From JBCDLI01 sp038745535 (GTDB lineage: Bacteria > Pseudomonadota > Alphaproteobacteria > Rhizobiales > Rhizobiaceae), in contig JBCDLI010000028.1 in NCBI GenBank assembly GCA_038745535.1, positions 1 to 28,912 of the forward strand: a stretch of 28,912 bases of DNA, read 5' to 3'. The translations under genes and the position numbers were made by a program. The first letter of the stretch is position 1. Every line of letters begins with the position of its first letter. Positions 9,333 to 17,884 of this stretch are shown here, in pieces. Under the pieces are notes generated by a model. That model had not been told where the DNA came from and ran no database searches. It saw only the letters and a list, made by a program, of their open reading frames with translations.

Positions 9333-10036
9333 TCAAGTCGTTTTGCGCAATCAAAGAAAAAACCGGGAGGCTTTTTTAAATTTGCTGTTTTTGTTTCCGA
9401 TCTTTCAAAATGACGTATGCAGGTTTTTCTTGGCCAGTCAGTTTGCGCTGGAAGATCAGCCTACAGAAACCGATGTAGTGAAACGAGCGAATTACCTCAC
9501 TGACGCTGTAGATAGAGTTCGAAGCGAAAAGCTTACTTTGCTTGAGGAAAACCGCAGACTGGTTTCGACCGCCGCTGCCACGGCTGTTCGGATATACTTG
9601 GCGCGACCTCGATGATCTGGCCGCTAGTCAGCTGACATTTGTCCTGCAAAATGAAGTTCGTGAGCCGTTTTGAAACGAGTCGTTTTGCGTGTGCTTTTTT
9701 GGATAGCGAGACTTTTCCAGCAGGATTATTTGCCGTGTTGAAGGGTGCATTTGGCCGCCGCGACGAAAGGCAAGCTTAGCAATATTGAGAGCAGCCATCG
9801 TCGTTTTCAAAGGGGGCTTGAATAGGCCCACCTGCACAAGCAAGTGCACGCTCCTGTTGAGCCCGGCACTTCCGAGAATGACTGTCGTGTGTTTTGGCAA
9901 CCGGTTTTAGTTAAAACTGTGCGGTCGCCGATACCCGAAACGACGGCAGCCAAATGTATTGACGCGACAAATGAATGGAAGTCATCGGTCCCGCGTTACT
10001 CATGCATCAATTGCGCTTTCGCGCGCCGTATATAAT
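9333..10036. other. Gene-free stretch beside the truncated kinase
   Basis: No gene is recognised. The AT-rich part 9350-9420 marks where CheB homology stops. On the plus strand, about 9430-9662 gives protein-like text in two frames (TETDVVKRANYLTDAVDRV, then TWRDLDDLAASQLTFVLQNE), which could be another frameshifted remnant that I cannot name. No tRNA, transposase or clear terminator is visible. The composition change supports a rearrangement junction near 9335. Confidence 0.4.
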
Positions 10037-11653
10037 TCAGGCAAGGCCCTCCAGCAGCATCGCTACTGCTTCGGCGCCGGGATCATTGTGCCCAGCGAGC
10101 TTGTCTTCGGAGATGTAGCTGGCTCTACCGGCTTTCGCGTGAACGATTTTTGCGGTGTGATCTGCGCCTTCGCGGGCAGCTTTGGCGGCGGCATCCACTC
10201 CATTTGGAAGTGCATCCAGCGCCGGAAGGAGCGCGTCGATCATTGTGCGATCACCGGAAGCTGCGCCACCGACCTGTTGTATGCGATCAAGGCCTGATTT
10301 CAGAGCGCCAACGGTGTCATGGCCGCTGGCAGATGCGTCGCCTGCAGCAGCAAAAAAGATCGCTAGTAGGACACCGGATGAGCCGCCCATGGTTTGCGAT
10401 AGCTCGTTTCCAATAGCGCGATAAAGCTGCGTGTGATCTGCCAATGGCATCCTGTCCAAAGCGGTTTTCAGCGCACGCGATGCGCCTGCAAGGGTTGAAC
10501 CCGTATCGCCATCACCGGACTGAGCATCGAGCTTGTTTAGCGACGCTTCGGCACCAATGAGGATGTCACAACATTTGGCGATAAACGCTTCGACGACGGG
10601 GTCATGGGAAGCGATGGGTGCGACAGGCTTCAGACCGTCCGGTAGCGGTTGCACTCTGGGTTCTGCAACCGGTAAACAGCCCGTCCACGCCGTGGGTGAT
10701 ACGGGAGCAGTCAAAGCAGCCACGCTCGCCGCATCGACCGGCAGCAAAGACACAGAAAAGCCCTGCATGTCGAGCGACGTCATGAGCGGAGCCGGTCCCA
10801 CCATCCATTTGATTTGACCCGCAATGCGGGATTTGCACAGTTCCTCGGAAAGGACTGACATCTCTAGCGGTGTTGCCCCTCCAAGGTTGTTCAAGAGTGC
10901 AACATGCTCTCCCAATCCCATCTTCGGTGCCAGCCGATCAACCACCATAGCCATGGCGTCACGGGCGTTGGTGTAGTCGACCTGCTCAATCCCAGCTTCG
11001 CCATGAATGCCAAGACCAAGCTCAGCCTTGCCCGCATCAATCCGATCTTCTTTGGGTGAACCTGGCACAGTGCAGGTATCCAGCGACATTCCAATCGAAA
11101 TTACGCCGTCGATAACCTCGTCAGCGGCGCGCTTGACCGTGGTGAGATCGGCGCCCTCATCGGCAAGTGCGCCAGCGATTTTGTGCACGAACAGCGTTCC
11201 GGCCACGCCACGCGCTTGGGGAAGATCGGGCAGCGCCACGTCATCATCAACGACGACCATCTCGACCTTTAGGCCGAATTGGCGCGCACGCTCAGCGGCC
11301 AAACCGAAGTTCAGCCGGTCGCCGGTGTAGTTTTTTACAATCAACAAGCATCCAGCTTCACCGGTTACTGCCAAAATGCCTGCAAGAACCGCATCCACAG
11401 ACGGCGACGCGAAAACATCGCCGCAAACAGCCGCAGTGAGCATGCCCTGGCCGACGAAACCGGCGTGGGACGGTTCGTGTCCCGACCCACCACCAGAAAC
11501 CAGAGCAACCTTGGATTTGTCCCAATCGGAGCGGACGACGACCTTGATATGCGGATAACCGTCCAGACGAGCCAGTTTGCCGCCAGCGGTTCGCAACACA
11601 CCGTCAAGGGCTTCCGTAATCAGGTCTTCCTTGGCATTTATGAACTGGTTCAT
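10037..11653 (-). CDS. dhaK: Dihydroxyacetone kinase family protein (DhaK-DhaL fusion, ATP type)
   Basis: It phosphorylates dihydroxyacetone or a related short ketose with ATP. The product is 538 residues. Residues 1 to about 330 are DhaK, with GGGSGHEPSH (H59), D112 in TGDRLNF and H217 in LGIHGEAG, the histidine that binds the ketone covalently in this family. Residues from about 350 are DhaL, with SGDGDTGSTL for Mg-ATP. Both parts on one chain point to the ATP-dependent rather than the PTS-dependent enzyme. The start overlaps the stop of the upstream transporter ATPase by 4 bases, so kinase and importer are co-translated. This coupling suggests the imported sugar or its ketose product is the substrate. 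Tetrulose, apulose and dihydroxyacetone kinases all belong to this family, so the exact substrate is open. Confidence 0.92.
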   Translation of the reverse strand: MNQFINAKEDLITEALDGVLRTAGGKLARLDGYPHIKVVVRSDWDKSKVALVSGGGSGHEPSHAGFVGQGMLTAAVCGDVFASPSVDAVLAGILAVTGEAGCLLIVKNYTGDRLNFGLAAERARQFGLKVEMVVVDDDVALPDLPQARGVAGTLFVHKIAGALADEGADLTTVKRAADEVIDGVISIGMSLDTCTVPGSPKEDRIDAGKAELGLGIHGEAGIEQVDYTNARDAMAMVVDRLAPKMGLGEHVALLNNLGGATPLEMSVLSEELCKSRIAGQIKWMVGPAPLMTSLDMQGFSVSLLPVDAASVAALTAPVSPTAWTGCLPVAEPRVQPLPDGLKPVAPIASHDPVVEAFIAKCCDILIGAEASLNKLDAQSGDGDTGSTLAGASRALKTALDRMPLADHTQLYRAIGNELSQTMGGSSGVLLAIFFAAAGDASASGHDTVGALKSGLDRIQQVGGAASGDRTMIDALLPALDALPNGVDAAAKAAREGADHTAKIVHAKAGRASYISEDKLAGHNDPGAEAVAMLLEGLA

Positions 11654-12660
11654 GGTGTCTCCTCCGGGGCGAGCCGTTGCCCTTCGGCATCAAACAACAG
11701 CGGGTTTTGTGGCTCGATTTTTATGGTATCACCGTCGGCAAGTGCCGTGTGCGCATCGGCGAGCGTTATGATTTCATGCCCGTCCATCGTCAGGTGCAGA
11801 CGTGTCTGGTCACCCAGATGTTCGACCCGATTTACTGTGGCGTCCCGACCGGTTCCCTGCTTGATGTGCTCGGGACGCAGTCCAATGGTCGCGGCCTTGT
11901 TTGACAAACCGGGAAACGCATTTGCCGGGAGCATGTTAATGCGAGGAAGACCGAGGCGGCTCGCAACGTAATGGCTGACCGGGTTTTCGTAGATCTCGCG
12001 GGGCGTACCAAATTGAACGAGTTCGCCTTGATCGAGGACACCGACATGGCTGGCCATGGTCATCGCTTCGATCTGGTCGTGGGTCACATAAAGCAGTGTT
12101 GCGCCGATCTCGGCATGGATGCGTTTTAGCTCAATGCGCAGGTCCGATCTTAGCTTCGCATCGAGCGACGAAAGCGGCTCGTCCATCAGGTAGATCGCTG
12201 GATCGCGCACCAATGCCCGACCGATGGAGACCCGCTGCATTTCCCCGCCCGAAAGTTCCGTCGCCTTATTGTTCAGCTTATGGGGAATGCGCAGCACATC
12301 GGCGACGCTCTCTACTTTCCGGGCGATTTCGTCTTCGGGCGTGTTCAAAATCGGTGAGCGAAGTGGGAACGCGAGATTATCCCGCACGGTCATGTGGGGA
12401 TAAAGGGAGTATTGCTGGAACACCATCGCCACGTCGCGCTGGGCAGGTGTCTCCCGGTTGACCAGACGACCGCCGATTTTGATTTCGCCCGCGTCTGGTT
12501 CTTCCAGCCCGGCGATTAATCGGAGCGTTGTTGTTTTGCCAGCGCCCGTGGGGCCAAGCAGCACGACAAACGAGCCATCGGGTACGGTCAGGTCCATGGT
12601 GTCGACGGCGGTGGTCTTACCAAAACGTTTTGTGACGCCGGAGAGTTGAACCTCAGCCAT
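11650..12660 (-). CDS. Sugar ABC transporter ATPase, second of two
   Basis: Cytoplasmic ATP-hydrolysing subunit of a CUT1 importer. The product is 336 residues from the ATG at 12660, chosen over an upstream ATG because it begins MAEVQLSGVTKRFG and overlaps the preceding ATPase end by 8 bases. Visible are Walker A GPTGAGKTTT, Q-loop VFQQYSLYP, signature LSGGEMQRVSIGRA, Walker B IYLMDEP, a switch histidine in YVTHDQ, and a C-terminal MalK-like regulatory (TOBE) domain with GLRPEHI. Most CUT1 systems use one ATPase as a homodimer. Two distinct adjacent genes suggest a heterodimer, as described for the rhizobial glycerol importer GlpS/GlpT. Confidence 0.93.
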   Translation of the reverse strand: MAEVQLSGVTKRFGKTTAVDTMDLTVPDGSFVVLLGPTGAGKTTTLRLIAGLEEPDAGEIKIGGRLVNRETPAQRDVAMVFQQYSLYPHMTVRDNLAFPLRSPILNTPEDEIARKVESVADVLRIPHKLNNKATELSGGEMQRVSIGRALVRDPAIYLMDEPLSSLDAKLRSDLRIELKRIHAEIGATLLYVTHDQIEAMTMASHVGVLDQGELVQFGTPREIYENPVSHYVASRLGLPRINMLPANAFPGLSNKAATIGLRPEHIKQGTGRDATVNRVEHLGDQTRLHLTMDGHEIITLADAHTALADGDTIKIEPQNPLLFDAEGQRLAPEETP

Positions 12661-13750
12661 GGGCAAGCACCCCCTGATTGGCCTCTGAGATGATCGCTCT
12701 GCCGGTAGACACATCAAACAAGGTGAGCGCACCGGCGTTGAAATCCAACCCGACAAGCTCGCCATTGTGCGCACTCTGTGCAGACGGCGCGCGCACTTTC
12801 ACCTCGCCGTGGGCCGTGTTGACGGTGATGATCTGCGTTGTTCCAAGGTATTCGGAAGCAATGACTTCACCGCGATAATTTGCCTTGTCAGAAATCGCGA
12901 CGTGTTCTGGACGAACGCCAAGGACGAGGTCGCCGGAGACCGCCCCGTATTGATGGGGCACAGCTATGGTCTCTCCGTCCAGTTTGATCGATTTCGACTG
13001 TGGCGTGACATCCCCTTGGAAGCGCAAAAAGTTCATCGGCGGAGAACCAATGAATTCGGCAACGAAGAGCGTGGCAGGCCAATCGTAAATATCTTGCGGG
13101 ACGCCAAATTGCTCGATCACGCCGTGGTTCATGACCACGATCTTGTCACCCATCTGCATCGCTTCGAGTTGGTCATGGGTCACGTAAACGGTGGTCGCGT
13201 TCATCCGGTCATGAAGAGCGCGAAGTTCCTCTGACATGCGCTCACGAAATTCCGCGTCCAACGCGCCGAGAGGTTCGTCCATCATGAAGGCCTTGGGATC
13301 GCGCACGATTGCTCGCCCAAGCGCTACGCGCTGGCGGTCGCCACCGGAAAGACCGCCGACGGGTTTGTCCAAGATGTCGGTGATGTCGAGGATCTGCGCA
13401 ATCTCTTCGACTTTCTGTTTCACCTGCGGTTTCGCCCAGCCCTGGCTGACAAGCGGATAGGAGATGTTTTTGCGGACATTCATATGCGGGTAGAGGGCAA
13501 ACATCTGGAAAACCATCGCGATGTCGCGCTGCGAAGCAGGCTTTTGACTAACCTCTTCGCCATCGATGTAGATTTCACCCGATGTCGGCAGTTCCAGTCC
13601 AGCGATCATGCGCAATGTTGTGGTCTTGCCGCAACCGGACGGACCAAGCAACATGAAGAACTCACCGTCTTCAATTGTGAAGGACGAAGACTTCACCGCG
13701 TTAAAGTCGCCGAAGTCCTTGCGGAGGTTTTTGATGACGATTTCAGCCAT
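12653..13750 (-). CDS. Sugar ABC transporter ATPase, first of two
   Basis: 365-residue CUT1 ATPase. Motifs are Walker A GPSGCGKTTT, Q-loop VFQMFALYP, signature LSGGDRQRVALGRA, Walker B AFMMDEPLGALDAE, switch YVTHDQ, and a TOBE-type C-terminal domain with LGVRPEHVAI. It starts 3 bases after the stop of the small membrane protein gene and runs 8 bases into the next ATPase gene. It is clearly different in sequence from its partner, so this is not a recent duplication. It probably pairs with the other ATPase to drive the two permeases. Confidence 0.93.
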   Translation of the reverse strand: MAEIVIKNLRKDFGDFNAVKSSSFTIEDGEFFMLLGPSGCGKTTTLRMIAGLELPTSGEIYIDGEEVSQKPASQRDIAMVFQMFALYPHMNVRKNISYPLVSQGWAKPQVKQKVEEIAQILDITDILDKPVGGLSGGDRQRVALGRAIVRDPKAFMMDEPLGALDAEFRERMSEELRALHDRMNATTVYVTHDQLEAMQMGDKIVVMNHGVIEQFGVPQDIYDWPATLFVAEFIGSPPMNFLRFQGDVTPQSKSIKLDGETIAVPHQYGAVSGDLVLGVRPEHVAISDKANYRGEVIASEYLGTTQIITVNTAHGEVKVRAPSAQSAHNGELVGLDFNAGALTLFDVSTGRAIISEANQGVLAHG

Positions 13751-13753
13751 GGG

Positions 13754-13948
13754 TTATTCGCCTTCCGGAAAATGGCTGACGACGATGAACATGACCGTTC
13801 CGACAAGCGTGGTTATGAAGGAATAGGTGAAGCCCCAGAGCACAAACGGCTGCATGAGCATGAAGACGCCGAGCGCGATGATGATCGTGGCCAGCATTTC
13901 CCAAGGGCCGCGATTGAACTTTGCGAGACCTGAAAAGAACTGACTCAT
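13754..13948 (-). CDS. Small two-helix membrane protein of the transporter operon
   Basis: This 64-residue protein (MSQFFSGLAKFNRGPWEML start) has two hydrophobic stretches, about residues 17-37 and 40-58, and a short charged tail. The start at 13948 overlaps the stop of the second permease (ATGA), so it is almost certainly translated. It sits between permeases and ATPases, the position held by GlpU in the rhizobial glycerol transporter, but I cannot show homology. It may be an accessory or assembly subunit. It is short enough to be missed by automated gene calling. Confidence 0.75.
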   Translation of the reverse strand: MSQFFSGLAKFNRGPWEMLATIIIALGVFMLMQPFVLWGFTYSFITTLVGTVMFIVVSHFPEGE

Positions 13949-14886
13949 TTGCGCACCGCCCCAAATGTGATGCCGCGTAGCAGGTGTTTGCGCAAAAGGA
14001 TTGTGAAGACCATGACGGGCAGCAAGAACAGCGTTGCGCCAGCTGCCACCGCAGGCCAATCCTGCCCGCCAACACCGATGATTGTTGGAATGAAAGGTGG
14101 TGCGGTTTGTGCCGTGCCGGATGTCAGTAGCACTGCAAACGCATACTCATTCCACGCAAAGATCAGGCAGAAGATCGCCGTTGATGCGATGCCGGTGGCT
14201 GCTTGCGGCAACACCACTTTGTAAAACGCTTGAAAGCGTGTGTAGCCATCGATCAGCGCTGCCTCTTCGTACTCGCGGGGGATCTCGTCGATGAAGCCTT
14301 TCAGCAGCCAGACAGCGAGGGAAATGTTCACCGCTGTGTAGAGCAGGATCATGCCCAGATGCGTGTCTGATAGACCGATCTCGCGGTACATCAGGAAGAT
14401 CGGGATTGCGACTGCGATCGGAGGCATCATGCGCGTCGATAAAATGAAAAAGAGCAGATCATCGGCCAGCGGAACTTTAAATCGCGAAAACCCGTAGGCC
14501 GCGAGCGTGCCGAGAAATATCGATAGGAACGTCGATCCAAATCCAATGATTACCGAATTTAAAAAGCGCTCACCGAAGCGCGATGGACCGGCAATGACCA
14601 TGCCGTATTCGCGCACGATCTCTTCGGCAAACCCTTCGGGCGGCGGCAACTCCGCTAGTTGCTCCGGCGTCACCCGCGTCCGCGTTGTGAAGAGGTTCAC
14701 ATAGCCTTCTGCGGTGGGCTCGAAAACCACCTTCGGCGGATAGGAAATCGCGTCAGACGGTGACTTGAAGCCGGTGGCGATGATCCAGATTAGCGGGATC
14801 ATGGTTACGACCGCGTAGGTTATGACGACGATGCCAGCGAACCATTTGGTGCCGCTCGTGGGCTCTGTGGCGGAATAGGCGCTCAT
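13945..14886 (-). CDS. Sugar ABC transporter permease, second
   Basis: 313-residue inner-membrane permease of the MalG type with about six membrane segments. The EAA loop that docks on the ATPase reads EYEEAALIDGYTRFQAFYKVVLP. The ATG at 14886 (MSAYSATEPTSG) overlaps the stop of the first permease by 4 bases. Upstream in-frame ATGs lie inside that permease and are unlikely starts. It is also overlapped at its end by the small membrane protein gene, so the whole set is one translation-coupled operon. Confidence 0.92.
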   Translation of the reverse strand: MSAYSATEPTSGTKWFAGIVVITYAVVTMIPLIWIIATGFKSPSDAISYPPKVVFEPTAEGYVNLFTTRTRVTPEQLAELPPPEGFAEEIVREYGMVIAGPSRFGERFLNSVIIGFGSTFLSIFLGTLAAYGFSRFKVPLADDLLFFILSTRMMPPIAVAIPIFLMYREIGLSDTHLGMILLYTAVNISLAVWLLKGFIDEIPREYEEAALIDGYTRFQAFYKVVLPQAATGIASTAIFCLIFAWNEYAFAVLLTSGTAQTAPPFIPTIIGVGGQDWPAVAAGATLFLLPVMVFTILLRKHLLRGITFGAVRK

Positions 14887-15830
14887 CGCTCTTTCACCTT
14901 GTTCAGGGCTTTGACGTAGATGGACGCCAGGCCAAAGACGGTGACAAAAAGCACCAGCGCATAGGCCGATGAGATGCCCGTCCGCCACTTTTCAAAAGCT
15001 TCCCGCTTGAGGTCGATGGATGCGAGGAGGGTTTCGTTGCCGGGTCCGCCGCCGGTGAGCAACACAACCATGTCGAACATCTTGAAGTTCTCAATGCCGC
15101 GAAAAAGCACGGCCAGCATCAAAAACGGCAGCACCATGGGAACGGTGATCGTCCAAAACTGCCGCCACTTGGAGGCGCGGTCCACCTCGGCGGCCTCGTA
15201 GATATAGTCGGGTATCGACCGCAGGCCTGCCAAACAAATCAACATCACAAAGGGCGTCCACATCCACGTGTCGACAATCACGATGGACCATTTCGCCCAG
15301 CCGCCCGGGCCAAGCATCGAGAAAGAGGATGCAGGAATGCCCGTCACCAACTCTACGAGATAATTTATCAGCCCGATTTGCGGCTGGTATAGAAACGTCC
15401 AGAAATTGCCGACGACCGCTGGAGAAAGCATCATCGGCAAAACAATAACCGTCGTCCAAAACGGGTTGCCTTTGAAATTTTTGTTAATCAGGTATGCAAG
15501 GGCAAAGCCGATGAGAACCTGAAAGAACAGCGTCCAGAAAAGGAAGTGCGCCGTCGTCTGCATATTCATCCAGATGTCGGGATCGGTGAGGATGCGCTCG
15601 AAATTGCGCAAACCTACCCATTCAACTTCGCGGTTTGGTCGATTGGCACGGAAGTTCGTGAAGGACAGATAGATCGTCCAGATCAGCGGAAAGATGTTGA
15701 TCGCGAGAAGAAGGAAAATCGTCGGGCCAACGAAAAGCCATGCGATTGCTCGGTCAGACAGTCCACGGACCCTGCGCGCTACAGTTTTCGGTGTTTTGCG
15801 AGCAAGACTATCCATCGCCGTGTCCGACAT
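14883..15830 (-). CDS. Sugar ABC transporter permease, first
   Basis: 315-residue MalF-type permease with about six hydrophobic segments beginning near residue 28 (IAWLFVGPTIFLLLAINIFPLIW cluster). The EAA loop reads YEAAEVDRASKWRQFWTITVP. It follows the binding-protein gene after a 106-base gap holding a hairpin, and overlaps the second permease. The start at 15830 is the longest. An ATG five codons later would also be possible. Confidence 0.92.
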   Translation of the reverse strand: MSDTAMDSLARKTPKTVARRVRGLSDRAIAWLFVGPTIFLLLAINIFPLIWTIYLSFTNFRANRPNREVEWVGLRNFERILTDPDIWMNMQTTAHFLFWTLFFQVLIGFALAYLINKNFKGNPFWTTVIVLPMMLSPAVVGNFWTFLYQPQIGLINYLVELVTGIPASSFSMLGPGGWAKWSIVIVDTWMWTPFVMLICLAGLRSIPDYIYEAAEVDRASKWRQFWTITVPMVLPFLMLAVLFRGIENFKMFDMVVLLTGGGPGNETLLASIDLKREAFEKWRTGISSAYALVLFVTVFGLASIYVKALNKVKER

Positions 15831-15895
15831 GGCGTGTCCTTCCGAGCCGACTGTCAGGTCGGTGGTTCAAGTGATTTTGCGATAGGTGTTTACGC

Positions 15896-15920
15896 CCAGC
15901 CACACCATGGGCATGGCTGG
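15896..15920 (-). promoter_or_regulatory. Hairpin between binding-protein and permease genes
   Basis: CCAGCCA (15896-15902) pairs with TGGCTGG (15914-15920) around an 11-base loop. Such elements often protect the upstream mRNA, letting a binding protein be made in excess over the membrane subunits. There is no T-run. That role is inferred from position only. Confidence 0.5.
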
Positions 15921-15936
15921 ACGGTACGCGCGAGAC

Positions 15937-17256
15937 CTAGAGCTTGCCTTCGTCTTCGAAGGTCTCTGTCCAATCTGCAATCAGACGGTTGAGTGCTTCT
16001 TCGGCAGTACCCTGATCGGCCACGATGTAGTTGTGGAAGCGTTCCTGCATGGCAAGAAGAAGTTCGGCATATGCCGGTTCCTGCCAGAAATCCTGAACAC
16101 CGCCCATCGCTTCGAGGAAGTCGCCCGCAAATGGCTGGCTGTCTTTAAAGCTTGGGTCATTCAGCACCGAATTGTGGGCTGAATATCCGCCGAGCTCCCA
16201 CCACTTCTGCTGAACGGTCGGCTGCGCAAACCACTTGATGTACTCAAGTGCGCCTTCTTTGTTATCCGAATAGGACACAACCGAGATGCCCTGGCCGCCA
16301 AGAGTGGAGGCTGCAACGTTTTGCGGTGGGTTGACGAAGAAGTCGATGCGATCTCCACCCACGTCTGGGTCAGCTGCGAGGCCCGGGAAGAACGCAAACC
16401 AGTTCATGGCCATGGCGACTTGACCGGATTTAAACGCGTCCAGCGATTGCTGCATATATGCGTTGTCGTAGCCGGGTGGGGTGCAGCAATTGTAGAGCTC
16501 TTTGTAGAACTCAAGCGCTTCTATGGCTTCTGGTGAGTTGACGGCGCCTTCCATGTCGTAGGTGCCGGGCTCGTTTTCATACTTGAAGCCCCAAGCATAA
16601 AGCGCGCCTGTTGCGCCCATCGTGATGCCTTCCGAACCGCGTTCGGTGAAGATTGAGGCGCCGTAGACAGTCTGACCATCAATCTCACGACCCTGGAAGA
16701 ATTCAGCGATCTGCTTCAGCTCCATCTGAGACTGAGGCTCGCGAAGCTCTTCACCGGTGGCTTCCTGATATGCTGCACGAATGTCTTCACGCTCGAACCA
16801 GTCCTTGCGGTAGAACCAGCCATTTGCATCGCCCATCGCTGGAAGCGCCCAGTAGTTTGGTGTGCCCTTTGGCCATGTTGAATAGGCGTAGACCGTTGCT
16901 GGAGCGAAATCATCCATCGAGATGTTTTCCGCGTCAAAGAAGTCATTCAGTTTGACATAGTGACCGTTCTCAGCGCCGCCGCCGATCCACTGGGAGTCGC
17001 CAATGAGGAGGTCGCAAAGCTGACCGCTTGAGTTCAGTTCATTCAGCATGCGGTCGGCGAAGTTCGGCCACGGGATGAACTCGAAGTTCATCGCGATACC
17101 CGATTGCTCTTCAAACTCCTTGGACAGTTCGACCAGAGCGTTTGCCGGATCCCAAGCGGCCCAGCACAGTGTAAGTTCGTCTGCCTTTGCGGCGGTGCCG
17201 CTTAGTCCAAAGCCGAGACCAAGAGCGGTCGCGGCAAGTAATGCACGTTTCTTCAT
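15937..17256 (-). CDS. Sugar ABC transporter substrate-binding protein
   Basis: Periplasmic binding protein of the CUT1 class, 439 residues. It starts with an ATG after GGGAGG and has a clear Sec signal peptide (MKKRALLAATALGLGFGL, likely cut after AKA near residue 25). The mature part has the family 1 pattern of extracellular solute-binding proteins, with many tryptophans that could line a sugar site (PNYWALPAMGDANGWFYRKDW). It is the first gene of the importer operon, 60 bases below the palindromic operator. The GlpV proteins I remember are longer, so the ligand should not be assumed to be glycerol. Confidence 0.92.
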   Translation of the reverse strand: MKKRALLAATALGLGFGLSGTAAKADELTLCWAAWDPANALVELSKEFEEQSGIAMNFEFIPWPNFADRMLNELNSSGQLCDLLIGDSQWIGGGAENGHYVKLNDFFDAENISMDDFAPATVYAYSTWPKGTPNYWALPAMGDANGWFYRKDWFEREDIRAAYQEATGEELREPQSQMELKQIAEFFQGREIDGQTVYGASIFTERGSEGITMGATGALYAWGFKYENEPGTYDMEGAVNSPEAIEALEFYKELYNCCTPPGYDNAYMQQSLDAFKSGQVAMAMNWFAFFPGLAADPDVGGDRIDFFVNPPQNVAASTLGGQGISVVSYSDNKEGALEYIKWFAQPTVQQKWWELGGYSAHNSVLNDPSFKDSQPFAGDFLEAMGGVQDFWQEPAYAELLLAMQERFHNYIVADQGTAEEALNRLIADWTETFEDEGKL

Positions 17257-17316
17257 GATTTCCTCCCATGGAAGCTTGCCAATACGCGTCAGCGTTCGCG
17301 AGCTATCCGAGACTCT

Positions 17317-17338
17317 AAATGAGGTACGTACATCATTT
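17317..17338 (-). promoter_or_regulatory. Palindromic operator before the importer operon
   Basis: A 22-bp palindrome with arms AAATGA and TCATTT around a central TACGTA. Only one position breaks full symmetry. A nearly identical copy lies before lacI at 21236-21257. On the minus strand it overlaps the spacer after a TTGAAA -35-like element. A central CG step is usual in LacI-family operators. Confidence 0.8.
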
Positions 17339-17408
17339 CAATAGTTATTTCGGATTTTTTCCAACTTTCGTCCAAAGCGCTTCGACTGGATGCGGACGGG
17401 CTGCTTTG

Positions 17409-17807
17409 CTAACCGCTAAAACAGTTGACCGCAAAAGCCTCAGTTTGGCGAATTGTCAGCACACCTGCTTCGGCGAGCTCCTTGTCGCCCCGTGCCCGGA
17501 CAAGGCGAAGGGAGACCAAAATAGTTTCCACGTTCGGGTCAACGAAATCGACAGACAGGGTGCCCTCATCGGTAAAGCCCTGTCCAACGATGATCTCTGT
17601 CTCGCCAGCGTTGGCGATGAAAGCAAACGACTCCGTTGGCGTATCAATACGCCCGCCAACAACAGCAAGTACGGGCGCGGTGCCCAGTGTCAAAAGCAGT
17701 GAGACATCCTCGTCGCCCGTTCCAGAACATTCGAGAGAAGCGGTCGCATTCGCGATGCTCGGCATCAAAATGAGGCTCGCTATCAACGCAAGTCTTTTGG
17801 CAATCAT
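17409..17807 (-). CDS. Small exported protein of unknown function
   Basis: 132 residues from an ATG at 17807 preceded by AAAGGAG. A longer in-frame start at 17906 would overlap the end of the upstream dehydrogenase gene and spoil the signal peptide. MIAKRLALIASLILMPSIANA is a typical Sec signal with cleavage after ANA. The mature protein (about 110 residues) has two cysteines, at LECSG and VNCFSG, which could form a disulfide. It lies 77 bases after the dehydrogenase and ahead of the importer promoter. I do not recognise the family. It could be a periplasmic helper of the sugar system or an unrelated insertion. Confidence 0.7.
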   Translation of the reverse strand: MIAKRLALIASLILMPSIANATASLECSGTGDEDVSLLLTLGTAPVLAVVGGRIDTPTESFAFIANAGETEIIVGQGFTDEGTLSVDFVDPNVETILVSLRLVRARGDKELAEAGVLTIRQTEAFAVNCFSG

Positions 17808-17884
17808 GATGGGCTCCTTTGTTCGCCGTCGTGGGCCTCTCAGGCCCGACAGGACTGCAGTAGTGCGCCAGCAATGAAAGCACT

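Noticed and set aside
9353..9377. Terminator at the A-run/T-run around CCGGGAGG
   Set aside because: The stem has only two G-C pairs with a bulge, too weak to call.
9031..9615. 194-residue plus-strand open frame
   Set aside because: Its first half is the shadow of the CheB part of the kinase. Only the distal part beyond 9340 is kept as a possible remnant.
15937..17256. Naming the importer as the glycerol system GlpSTPQUV
   Set aside because: The two-ATPase layout agrees, but the binding protein is shorter than the GlpV proteins I remember and the extra isomerase and dehydrogenase do not fit glycerol use.
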